This document shows positions 40,798 through 49,003 of a stretch of 64,000 nt of DNA, piece after piece. Location of the stretch: assembly GCA_036267255.1 (NCBI GenBank), contig DATAWK010000047.1:124001-188000 (forward strand), written 5' to 3'. Within the stretch, counting starts at the first letter, position 1; each line of letters opens with the position of its first letter. The position numbers and the translations under genes were made by a program. The stretch comes from DATAWK01 sp036267255. GTDB lineage: Bacteria; Acidobacteriota; Terriglobia; Terriglobales; Acidobacteriaceae. The notes below the pieces were generated by a model that was not told the DNA's origin, did not search any database, and saw nothing but the letters and a program-made list of their open reading frames with translations.

Positions 40798-41085
40798 TTA
40801 GATTCGCTCCTATATTGCGATTTTGATCCTGGGTGGGTGCCCAAGCGTGTATACGGATACTAAGCCTGCCTTCGATAAGCAGGCAATATAAAACTTTGGT
40901 TTAACAAGAAGGCAATGATTGCTTTCCAACCCCAGTATGTTTGTGCGGAAGGTTCTGGCAGCGTTGGCGCAAAATGTAACGGGCGCGGGGAGTGGTTGCA
41001 GTGCGACAATGGCTAAGTCATAGATGGGATTCCACGCACCTATGGAGCAGTACAAAATAAGTCATCCGTTTAGGTGAATCAAGAT

Positions 41086-41364
41086 ATGGCCTGGACCGAG
41101 CGTTATGTGTGCGATGTTTGCGGAAAGAAGAAGACCGAGTCAGAGGACTGGTGGCTGGCACTTATCGATTGTCATAGTGCTCAGGACGGTACGCCATCCC
41201 AGCCGGTGCTGAAGTTGCAGCCATGGAACAATCTGGTAGCTCACAGTGCAGAAACAAAGCACCTGTGTGGAGCTGCGTGCATGCATAAGTTTCTGGATCG
41301 CTGGATGGGCAACCTGCAATCGATCGGCGGGCCACCCGTCTGTAATGAAGACTCCCCAAAATAA
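41086..41364 (+). CDS. Small Cys-rich protein, probably zinc-binding
   Basis: 92 residues from ATG 41086, supported by AGGTGA at 41072-41077 (a GTG at 41074 would add four residues). Two cysteine pairs frame the protein: YVCDVCGKKK at the start and KHLCGAACMHKFLDRWM near the C-terminus. This is a zinc-ribbon-like arrangement with spacing C-x2-C ... C-x3-C. The core contains WWLALIDCHSAQDG. No known family. It is 98 bp upstream of ubiD on the same strand but without obvious coupling. Confidence 0.65.
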   Translation: MAWTERYVCDVCGKKKTESEDWWLALIDCHSAQDGTPSQPVLKLQPWNNLVAHSAETKHLCGAACMHKFLDRWMGNLQSIGGPPVCNEDSPK

Positions 41365-41462
41365 ATATCCCGGGTTCAACTCTTCTGTGTGCTGCGCTTT
41401 CGCCTACAGACGTTTACGATACGAGGTGCGGCCTTGACCGCGAACTTCGGAGGACTGAAACG

Positions 41463-43103
41463 TTGGCCTACTACGACCTGAGAGAGTGGATCCAGAAGCT
41501 GGACAAAGCCGGGGAGCTGAAGAAGATTCAAGAGGAAGTGGATCCGATCCTGGAAATTGCCGAGATTACGGACCGCGTTTCCAAGGCAAGTTTGTCCAGT
41601 GGCCGTTCAGAACATGCTGCTGGTGGTCCGGCACTTTTATTTGAACGGATCAAAGGGTATCCCGGCGCCAAGGTCTTGATGAATCAGTTCGGCAGTGAAC
41701 GGCGCATGCGGTTGGCCCTGGGTGTCGATTCTCTCGATGAAGTTTCCGGCAGGATTCAGGAACTGATGAACCTTCGCTCGCCGGAAGGCTTTCTGGACAA
41801 GATTCGCATGCTGCCTGTGCTGGCCGAGATGGGAAATTTTTTCCCTAAAGTTGTGAGCAGTAAAGATGCGCCTTGTAAGGAAGTTATCCGCAAAGAGAAT
41901 TTCAGCGTGCTGGATTTTCCCGTGTTGCAGTGCTGGCCACTGGATGGTGGCCGATTCATTACGCTGCCGTGCGTGATTACGCGCGATCCACGCGGCAGCG
42001 ATGGGCGCGGCGGAAAACGTAACGTGGGGATGTATCGCATGCAGGTGTACGACGGCCAAACCACAGGCATGCATTGGCAGCGGCAGAAGGTAGCTGCGGA
42101 GCACTACCGTGAGCGGATGCGCCAGACTGCCGAAGCCCACGCGCCAGCGAATGCCGCAGCAGCGCGCGTTGCATTGATGGCGGATACTGCAGGCGGGGCG
42201 ACACTGCCATTCCAGAATGCAGGGTTTGCAACATCCAGAGGCACGACCGCATGGGGCAATTTGAAAGCGGGCAGGCTGGAGGTTGCGGTCGCAATCGGTA
42301 CCGATCCGGCTACGACATTTTCCGCCATCGTTCCCGCGCCGCCAGAAGTGGAGGAGTTCATCATCGCAGGCTTTCTGCGCCAGCAGCCGGTCGAACTGGT
42401 CAAGTGCGAAACGGTAGATCTGGAAGTGCCGGCCTCTGCGGAAATCGTCCTTGAAGGCTATGTGCGCACCGACGAGATGCGCTCTGAAGGACCCTTTGGT
42501 GACCACACGGGTTTTTACACGATGCCGGACGATTATCCCGTCTTTCACATTACGTGCATCACGCATCGCCGCGATCCAATCTACGCTTCGACCATTGTCG
42601 GCAAACCGCCGATGGAAGATGCATGGATGGGCAAGGCCGTGGAGCGTATTTTTCTGCCGCTGATGAAGCTGACGATGCCGGAGATTGTGGACATCAACCT
42701 GCCGGTGGAGGCCGTGTTTCATAATCTGATGATCGTCTCCATTCGCAAGAGCTACGCGGGACAGGCGCGCAAGGTAATGCACGGCATCTGGTCGCTGGGG
42801 CAGGCCATGTTCACCAAATGCGTTGTCGTTGTGGATGAAGATTGCGACGTGCAAGATCTGCGTGAAGTGACGTTGCGCGTGGCCAACAACATTGATCCGG
42901 AGCGCGATATTCAGTTCACGATGGGGCCCGTGGATTCCCTGGACCATGCGGCGCGCCTGCCGAATTACGGCAGCAAGATGGGGATCGACGCAACGCGGAA
43001 ATGGGCTGCGGAAGGATTCAATCGCGTCTGGCCGGAGATGATCACGATGGATGCGGCGACGAAGGCGCGTGTGGATGGGATTTGGAAAAAGCTGGGGTTG
43101 TAG
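41463..43103 (+). CDS. UbiD-family prenyl-FMN decarboxylase
   Basis: 546 residues from TTG 41463, with GGAGG at 41449-41453. UbiD features: YYDLREWIQKLDKAGELKKI, VLDFPVLQCWPLDGGRFITL, RNVGMYRMQVYDGQTTGMHW, GPFGDHTGFYTMPDDYPVFH and the C-terminal DIQFTMGPVDSLDHA. It should carboxylate or decarboxylate an aromatic or unsaturated acid with prenyl-FMN made by a UbiX protein, which is not in the window. An insert of about 45 residues (about 214-260, rich in Ala/Arg) lies between HYRERM and GRLEVAVAIGTDP, absent in canonical enzymes. It may feed quinone biosynthesis, but the substrate is unknown. Confidence 0.9.
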   Translation: MAYYDLREWIQKLDKAGELKKIQEEVDPILEIAEITDRVSKASLSSGRSEHAAGGPALLFERIKGYPGAKVLMNQFGSERRMRLALGVDSLDEVSGRIQELMNLRSPEGFLDKIRMLPVLAEMGNFFPKVVSSKDAPCKEVIRKENFSVLDFPVLQCWPLDGGRFITLPCVITRDPRGSDGRGGKRNVGMYRMQVYDGQTTGMHWQRQKVAAEHYRERMRQTAEAHAPANAAAARVALMADTAGGATLPFQNAGFATSRGTTAWGNLKAGRLEVAVAIGTDPATTFSAIVPAPPEVEEFIIAGFLRQQPVELVKCETVDLEVPASAEIVLEGYVRTDEMRSEGPFGDHTGFYTMPDDYPVFHITCITHRRDPIYASTIVGKPPMEDAWMGKAVERIFLPLMKLTMPEIVDINLPVEAVFHNLMIVSIRKSYAGQARKVMHGIWSLGQAMFTKCVVVVDEDCDVQDLREVTLRVANNIDPERDIQFTMGPVDSLDHAARLPNYGSKMGIDATRKWAAEGFNRVWPEMITMDAATKARVDGIWKKLGL

Positions 43104-43106
43104 CTG

Positions 43107-44210
43107 ATGGGAGCTTTCATTTCAGAAAACGTCATCAAAAACAAACGCGTACTTGTTACCGGAGCCGGAGGGTATATTGGCTCGGCGTTAACAAAAGCGC
43201 TGCTCAGCAGGATTCCTGAACATATCCTGCTGCTTGACTCTGCCGAGCGAAATCTCTACGAGATCGATTCTTTCATCAACGAAGGGAATCACGATGTCTC
43301 CCATGCTTCCATATTGGGAAGCGTGACGGACGAGGCGCTGCTACACGAGCTTTTCGAACGCTATCGGCCACAAATTATTTTTCATGCTGCGGCCTGCAAA
43401 CATGTTCCGCTTATGGAGTCCAACCCCTTTGCTGCGGTGCTGCATAACGCCATCGGAACGCATATGCTTGTGTCGGCTGCGATGCGATATGGCGTGGAGC
43501 AGTTCGTCTTGATCTCGACGGACAAAGCTGCGGATCCGCGAAGCATTATGGGAGCATCCAAGCGGATTGCCGAACTTGCAGTGCTTTCCTGGAACCGGTC
43601 AGGGGCACAGGCGAAAGTGATGCGTCTGGTCAATGTAATTGGCGCGCAAGGCAGCGTGGTTCCGCGCTTTCAGCAGCAGATTGCAGCCGGTGGTCCAGTC
43701 ACGGTTACGCATCCGGAAGCACAACGTTATTTTGTAACGCTTCCGGATGCTGTTCATTTACTTCTGCTGGTCGCGTCTCCGGAAATTGAAAAGGGACTCT
43801 ATGTGCCGAAGGTAGCGGCGCCGGTAAAGATTATGGATATTGCCAGACATTTGATCGCAGGCAATCCATCCATACCCGCGAAGAATATTGAAATTGTTAT
43901 TTCCGGACTTCGACCTGGAGACAAGCTGACAGAAACGCTTCTTTCAGCACAGGAATCCATTCAAGAATCGTGGGCGCAGAAAGTATTCGATGATGCATCC
44001 TTGAACGATGGGGCCTTAATTCAGATCAATAGTCCCAGCATGGAGGCTGAGAAACTGAGTGGAACGATGCAGACGTTGGCATCCGCTGTACAAAGCCATC
44101 GTTTGGAGGATTTGCTTCGAGAAGTCCGTCATCTTGTGCCGGAATATTTGTCTGACTCAGGGTTAGGGGAGTCGCGCATCGCTGCTGTGGCCGCAGGATC
44201 GCAGCGATGA
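43107..44210 (+). CDS. Nucleotide-sugar 4,6-dehydratase (LegB/PseB/CapD-like)
   Basis: 367 residues, SDR fold. The cofactor loop is VLVTGAGGYIGSALTKALLS (GAGGYIGS at 19-26). The active-site region reads LISTDKAADPRSIMGASKRI: D139, K140 and K152 are kept, and Met148 stands where classical dehydratases have Tyr, as in the FlaA1/CapD group. It probably converts UDP-GlcNAc (or a related sugar) to a 4-keto-6-deoxy sugar. Soluble and short, unlike membrane CapD. It starts 3 bp after the ubiD stop and overlaps the next gene by 4 bp; with it and the aminotransferase it forms an amino-sugar module. Confidence 0.85.
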   Translation: MGAFISENVIKNKRVLVTGAGGYIGSALTKALLSRIPEHILLLDSAERNLYEIDSFINEGNHDVSHASILGSVTDEALLHELFERYRPQIIFHAAACKHVPLMESNPFAAVLHNAIGTHMLVSAAMRYGVEQFVLISTDKAADPRSIMGASKRIAELAVLSWNRSGAQAKVMRLVNVIGAQGSVVPRFQQQIAAGGPVTVTHPEAQRYFVTLPDAVHLLLLVASPEIEKGLYVPKVAAPVKIMDIARHLIAGNPSIPAKNIEIVISGLRPGDKLTETLLSAQESIQESWAQKVFDDASLNDGALIQINSPSMEAEKLSGTMQTLASAVQSHRLEDLLREVRHLVPEYLSDSGLGESRIAAVAAGSQR

Positions 44211-45388
44211 AGCGAACCATTGCGGCCATCACCACATCGCGCGCCGATTACAGCCATCTTTATTGGCCTCTCAAAACACTTGCCAACCATCCGGAGGTCG
44301 ATCTGCGAGTCATCGTGCTCGGCTCGCATCTCTCGCCAGAGTTTGGTTCGACTGTTAAAGAAATCGAGCAGGATGGCATCCCAATTTTTTCTCGAATCGA
44401 GTGCCTACTGTCGTCGGACACGGACATTGGCATGGCCAAGACCATCGGCGTGGCAGCGTTAGGGCTGGCGGATGTGCTGGGAAATCTTCGGCCATCCATG
44501 ATGTTGCTTATCGCGGACCGCTATGAAATGCTGGCGCCTGCGTCTGTCGCACTCGCACTGCGCATACCAATAGCGCATATTGAAGGCGGAGAAATCAGCG
44601 AAGGCGCGATTGACAATGCAGTAAGAAACGCACTGACCATGATGAGCCATATCCACTTTACGTCAACGGAAGAGAGCCGTAGGCGCGTTATTTCGATGGG
44701 AGAGGAAGCGTGGCGGGTGCATCGTGCCGGAGCGCCGTCGATGGATCATCTGCGCCATAGCAAGTTGCTTTCCCGGGAGGAATTAGAAAGACGTCTTGGC
44801 ATTGATTTGGCGAAGAGAGCTTCCGCGCGGCGTACAACGGTAGTGGCCTATCATCCAGTGACCATCGTGCAGGATACGACGCAGGAGGCTGACGCATTGT
44901 TTGGCGCATTGTCGCAGGTCGACGATCAGATTCTTTTTTGTTATCCCAATGCCGATGCCGGAAGCCGGGAGTTGATTCGCCGCACAGAGGAATTTCTGCG
45001 GCTGCGTGGGAACGGGCGGCTGTTCGTCAACCTGGATGCGAAGACGTACTGGAGTCTGCTGCGTGAAGTGGATATGTTCCTTGGCAACTCCAGCAGCGGG
45101 ATTATGGAGACAGCATCGTTCGCCCTGCCTACGGTGAACGTGGGATTGAGACAACAAGGCCGAGAACGTCCACAAAATGTTCTCGATGCGGATGCGGACA
45201 CAAACACGATTCTGAAGAAGATGGAAGAAGCAAGAAGTGAGGCATTTCGGCGCGGGATCAAAGGAATGACGAACCCTTATGGCGATGGTCATGCTTCGGA
45301 GAAAATTGTTGATGTGTTGACAACCGTTCCACTCGGTGAAAAATTGCTCATCAAGCGAGCACGCAGCCTGGATACTCTTCCGCAATAA
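44207..45388 (+). CDS. Hydrolysing UDP-N-acetylhexosamine 2-epimerase (NeuC/LegG-like)
   Basis: 393 residues, GT-B-like fold. It starts RTIAAITTSRADYSHLYWPL, as NeuC/LegG proteins do (TGTRADYG...), and carries the signature IAHIEGGEISEGAIDNAVRN and ALTMMSHIHFTSTEESRRR; AYHPVTIV and GNSSSGIMETASF supply the nucleotide-binding part. NeuC-type enzymes release the sugar from UDP while inverting C2. With a dehydratase before it and an aminotransferase after it, the substrate is probably a UDP-2,4-diamino-trideoxyhexose derivative. Overlaps the preceding gene (ATGA). Confidence 0.9.
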   Translation: MKRTIAAITTSRADYSHLYWPLKTLANHPEVDLRVIVLGSHLSPEFGSTVKEIEQDGIPIFSRIECLLSSDTDIGMAKTIGVAALGLADVLGNLRPSMMLLIADRYEMLAPASVALALRIPIAHIEGGEISEGAIDNAVRNALTMMSHIHFTSTEESRRRVISMGEEAWRVHRAGAPSMDHLRHSKLLSREELERRLGIDLAKRASARRTTVVAYHPVTIVQDTTQEADALFGALSQVDDQILFCYPNADAGSRELIRRTEEFLRLRGNGRLFVNLDAKTYWSLLREVDMFLGNSSSGIMETASFALPTVNVGLRQQGRERPQNVLDADADTNTILKKMEEARSEAFRRGIKGMTNPYGDGHASEKIVDVLTTVPLGEKLLIKRARSLDTLPQ

Positions 45389-45394
45389 TGATCC

Positions 45395-46552
45395 ATGACT
45401 TTTAAAGCCCTCAATATTCCGCTTTCTGCGCCAGATATCGGTGAGGCCGAAATCGAAGCCGTTGTCTCCGTTTTACGGGGGCAACGATTGAGCCTTGGCC
45501 CAAAGATGGAAGAATTTGAACAGCGAGTTGCGGAATATACGGGTGTGCCGCATGGTGTAGCTGTGAGCTCCGGAACGAGCGGACTGCATCTATGCATGCG
45601 TGCGCTGGAGCTTGGACCCGGCGATGAAGTGATTGTGCCTTCGTTCACGTTTGTCGCTGCCGCGAACGCGATTCGGTATCAGGGAGCGACTCCGGTTTTT
45701 GTGGACATCGATCCTGTGACGTTGAGTCTTGATCCGGAAAAAGTTGCCTCTGCGATTTCAAAGAGAACGCGCGCCATTCTTGTGGTGCATACATTTGGTT
45801 GTCCGGCGGAGATGGCAGAGCTTCTTGCATTGGCGCATCGGCACAATTTGCTAGTGATTGAGGATGCATGCGAGGCCATCGGTGCGGAGTACGAAGAAAA
45901 AAAAGCAGGATCGTTCGGCACGGTGGGAGTTTTTGCTTTTTATCCGAACAAACAGATCACGACCGGCGAAGGCGGAATGATTGTGACCGGCGATGCGTCG
46001 CTGGCAGCGCGGATGAAGGCCTTGCGCAACCAGGGTCGATACGACTTCGATGATTGGCTGCAACATGCTGAGGTGGGCTACAACTACCGTATCTCCGAAA
46101 TCAATTGTGCATTGGGAATCGAACAATTCAAGCGAATCGATTCCATTCTGCAGCGGCGGGAGGAAATTGCGCGGGAATATAACCAATTTTTGCTAGACAA
46201 CAGGGATTTGGTTTTGCCTCCCATCGAGCTACCTTCGCGACGCTTGAGCTGGTTTGTCTACGTGGTGCGCTTATGCGACCGATTTACACAACAGGATCGA
46301 GATGCGGTTTTGGCAGAGCTAACGCAACAGGGCATTGGATGTGGACGATACTTTGCGCCGATCCATTTACAGCCCAGCTACGCGGAGTGGAATGGGCTTA
46401 GTGGTCTGGAAGTAACGGAAGCAGCAGGAGCGCGCACGCTTGCGCTGCCGTTTTTTAACCGCATTACGACAGAGCAAATCCGTCAGGTCTGTAGCGCACT
46501 GCAGAAGGCCATATCGAGAATTGTTGATGAAAAGAGCAAACATCTGCGATGA
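45395..46552 (+). CDS. DegT/DnrJ/EryC1-family sugar aminotransferase
   Basis: 385 residues. The PLP fold shows VSSGTSGLHLCMRALELGPG, the Asp of VIEDACEAIGAEY, and the PLP lysine K186 in FYPNKQITTGEGGMIVTGD, with VGYNYRISEINCALGIEQFK after it, the usual DegT motif. It transfers an amino group from glutamate to a keto-sugar, here most likely the product of the dehydratase two genes upstream (LegC/PglE-like). It starts 6 bp after the epimerase, so the trio is one transcription unit. No acetyltransferase or sialic-acid-like synthase is present. Confidence 0.9.
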   Translation: MTFKALNIPLSAPDIGEAEIEAVVSVLRGQRLSLGPKMEEFEQRVAEYTGVPHGVAVSSGTSGLHLCMRALELGPGDEVIVPSFTFVAAANAIRYQGATPVFVDIDPVTLSLDPEKVASAISKRTRAILVVHTFGCPAEMAELLALAHRHNLLVIEDACEAIGAEYEEKKAGSFGTVGVFAFYPNKQITTGEGGMIVTGDASLAARMKALRNQGRYDFDDWLQHAEVGYNYRISEINCALGIEQFKRIDSILQRREEIAREYNQFLLDNRDLVLPPIELPSRRLSWFVYVVRLCDRFTQQDRDAVLAELTQQGIGCGRYFAPIHLQPSYAEWNGLSGLEVTEAAGARTLALPFFNRITTEQIRQVCSALQKAISRIVDEKSKHLR

Positions 46553-46621
46553 CACAACCCTCCGTCGAGAAATAACTACGCAGATTTGAGAATGCCGCGT
46601 ACAGCTACAATCACAGCAGCC

Positions 46622-48025
46622 ATGAAGCCAATAACTTTGCTGTCAGCCGTCGATCAGCTGGGCCTGTTGCGTGCTGGCACAATCTCTCCCCGGGAGCTGG
46701 CAGAAGAACATATCCGGCAGATTGAGCGGATGAATTCCAGTCTAAATGTGTTCGCAGATTTTGACGCAGAGCGTGTTCGGGAACAAGCGAAGGCTGCAGA
46801 AAAAGTAACCATGCGTGGGCCATTATTTGGCTTGCCGATGACGATCAAGTCCTCTATTTCGACGGCAGGCCATCGATGCGAAATCGGAAGCCTGATCCAT
46901 CAGGGGAATGTTGCGAGTGAGGATGCGGTGGCTGTTGCGCAACTGCGGCAGGCAGGCGCGTTGATTTTAGGCACGACAAATTGCCCTGAACTTCTGATGG
47001 CCTACGAGACAGACAATCAGCTTTATGGACGAACGGCCAATCCCTGGGATTTGCATCGCACGGCAGGCGGCTCCAGCGGCGGGGAATCGGCGGCCATTGC
47101 TGCGGGCTTATCGGCTGCGGGCATTGGAAGCGACAGCGGAGGATCGGTGCGCGTGCCGGCACATTTCACAGGAATCTGTTCTCTGAAGCCGACCCCGGGA
47201 AGATTATCGAGCTGGGGACATTTGCCTCCCTGCGTTGGGCCATTTTCTTCGTTGGGTTCCATCGGCCCCATGGCCCGTACGATTGCGGACGTTGCTCTCT
47301 TGTTTCAAGTATTGTCCGAATCCGGTGAAGCGGATATTTTGGGTGCGCCTGTTTCTCGACGCGCGCTGTCACGCGAAGAGTTGAAGAAAATTTCCATTGG
47401 CTATTTCGAAGATGACGGAATTGTTCCTGCAACAACGGAAACGCGGCAAGCTTTGCAATCGGCTGTTACTGCGCTGCAGCGCCAGGGCTTTCGCGTGCAG
47501 CCATTTCGTCCGCAGGGCCTGGAAGAGGCGCGAAATCTATGGTGGAAGTTTTTTGTTCAATGCGGAGAAATGTTTTATGCCTCCACTATTGCAGGGCACG
47601 AAGAAAAGTTAAGTGCGACCTTTCTGGATTATCTTGCGATTGCACACAGCAGACCTCGGCTCTTTGCACAGGAACTGCTGGAAGCGTGGGCCGAAACGGA
47701 TCTATTACGGCACAGGGTTGAGGGGGAGATGAAAAAATTTCCAATTCTTCTTTCTCCTGCCTGCTCGATTCCTGCATTTCGTCATGGAGAGCGTGCGTGG
47801 ACGGTAGAAGGGCAACGGGTCGAATATTTTGATGTGATGCGGTACACACAGTGGTTCAATCTTCTGGCGATGCCGGCTGCGGTGGTTCCAGTGGGCCGCT
47901 CGCAGGAGGGATTGCCGATCGGTGTACAGATTGCCGGGCGCGCCTATGCGGATGAAATTGTTCTGGGTATCGCGGCTGCCATCGAACAGGATTTTGGTTT
48001 TGTTGCGCCGCCGATGGCAGGCTGA
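46622..48025 (+). CDS. Amidase-signature-family hydrolase
   Basis: About 467 residues from ATG 46622. The Ser-cisSer-Lys triad is visible as K76 (LPMTIKSSIS), S152 (GGSSGGESAA) and S175 (GSDSGGSVRVPAHF). It cleaves a carboxamide; the substrate could be a small amide, a nitrile-derived amide or a peptide-like compound. The subunit A of the GatCAB complex is less likely since no gatB or gatC is near. TACAAT (46606-46611) stands 10 bases before the start. The gene follows the amino-sugar trio by 69 bp and could be in the same unit or separate. Confidence 0.88.
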   Translation: MKPITLLSAVDQLGLLRAGTISPRELAEEHIRQIERMNSSLNVFADFDAERVREQAKAAEKVTMRGPLFGLPMTIKSSISTAGHRCEIGSLIHQGNVASEDAVAVAQLRQAGALILGTTNCPELLMAYETDNQLYGRTANPWDLHRTAGGSSGGESAAIAAGLSAAGIGSDSGGSVRVPAHFTGICSLKPTPGRLSSWGHLPPCVGPFSSLGSIGPMARTIADVALLFQVLSESGEADILGAPVSRRALSREELKKISIGYFEDDGIVPATTETRQALQSAVTALQRQGFRVQPFRPQGLEEARNLWWKFFVQCGEMFYASTIAGHEEKLSATFLDYLAIAHSRPRLFAQELLEAWAETDLLRHRVEGEMKKFPILLSPACSIPAFRHGERAWTVEGQRVEYFDVMRYTQWFNLLAMPAAVVPVGRSQEGLPIGVQIAGRAYADEIVLGIAAAIEQDFGFVAPPMAG

Positions 48026-48040
48026 TGCGGGACTGAGAAG

Positions 48041-49003
48041 CTATGCCGATTGCGTTGTGGTCGCGAAGGTTTCTGCGACACCTGTTTCGAGAGAAGTGAA
48101 GGACTCTTCATAGCCGAAATTCCGCAGCGCCCATGTGTCTGCTTCGGTGAAATGCTGGTAGCGGGCTGTCAGGTCAGCCGGGAAGGGAATGTATTCGATC
48201 TCGGCTTTGCCGTGCACCTGCATCAATGCGCGCGCCACGTCGTTAAAAGTGCGACTGGCCCCGGTGCCTGCGTTGAAGATTCCTTTATGCACGGCTGCGG
48301 GTTCTCCGATGCCGGCAAAATGCATGTTCAAGCGGCAGAGATCGCGCACGTAAACGAAATCGCGGCGCTGCTCCCCGTTGCCGTAGCCACCGGAACCTTC
48401 AAACATTTTGATCTTGCCTGTCTCCTGCATCTGTTTGGAAAAATGATGGATGACGGAAGCCATACGTCCCTTGTGCTGTTCGCGTGGGCCATACACATTG
48501 AAGTAGCGCAGACCAACGACGGTGCTGGCGATATTGGGCAGCAGGCGGCGTATGTAATTATCAAGCGCCAGCTTGGAAAAGCCATAGATATTGAGAGGAT
48601 GTTCGTTGCCGGGTGTTTCCTGAAATTTCTGGCTGAGACCGTAGACGGCGGCGGTGGATGCATAGACAAACGGGATGCGATTTTCCAGAGCGAAGTGCAA
48701 CAACTCCTTGGAGTAGGTAAAGTTGTTGTCCATCATATAGGCGCCGTCATCGACCAACGTGTTGGAGCACGCACCCTGATGGAGAATGGCACGGACGCCT
48801 TTCGCGCGGAACTTGCCAGAAGCTAAAGCTTCGCGAAATTCGTGCTTGTCCATGTAGTCGGTGAAGGCGCTGCCATCGAGATTCAGAATTTTCTGACCCG
48901 TGGTGAGATTGTCTACACAGAGAATGTCGGTCTCGCCGGTTCGATTCAATTCATGGATCAGGTTGCTGCCGATGAATCCGGCTCCGCCAGTGACAACGAT
49001 CAT
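48041..49003 (-). CDS. hldD: HldD, ADP-glyceromanno-heptose 6-epimerase
   Basis: 320 residues, extended SDR. The Rossmann motif VVTGGAGFIGSNLIHELN, catalytic Y140-x3-K144 (LNIYGFSKLALDNY), S116 (VYASTAAVYG) and the HldD phrase LHQGACSNTLVDDGAYMMDN are all there. It flips the C6 configuration of ADP-D-glycero-D-manno-heptose to give the L,D form used for LPS inner core. ATG overlaps the hldE stop (ATGA at 49000-49003). It ends 15 bp from the amidase gene, facing it. Confidence 0.95.
   Translation of the reverse strand: MIVVTGGAGFIGSNLIHELNRTGETDILCVDNLTTGQKILNLDGSAFTDYMDKHEFREALASGKFRAKGVRAILHQGACSNTLVDDGAYMMDNNFTYSKELLHFALENRIPFVYASTAAVYGLSQKFQETPGNEHPLNIYGFSKLALDNYIRRLLPNIASTVVGLRYFNVYGPREQHKGRMASVIHHFSKQMQETGKIKMFEGSGGYGNGEQRRDFVYVRDLCRLNMHFAGIGEPAAVHKGIFNAGTGASRTFNDVARALMQVHGKAEIEYIPFPADLTARYQHFTEADTWALRNFGYEESFTSLETGVAETFATTTQSA

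Noticed and set aside
40864..40884. GCCTGC/GCAGGC hairpin as a terminator
   Set aside because: Only six base pairs, and the following A/T stretch is mixed; it lies upstream of the YeaQ-type gene start, not at a gene end.
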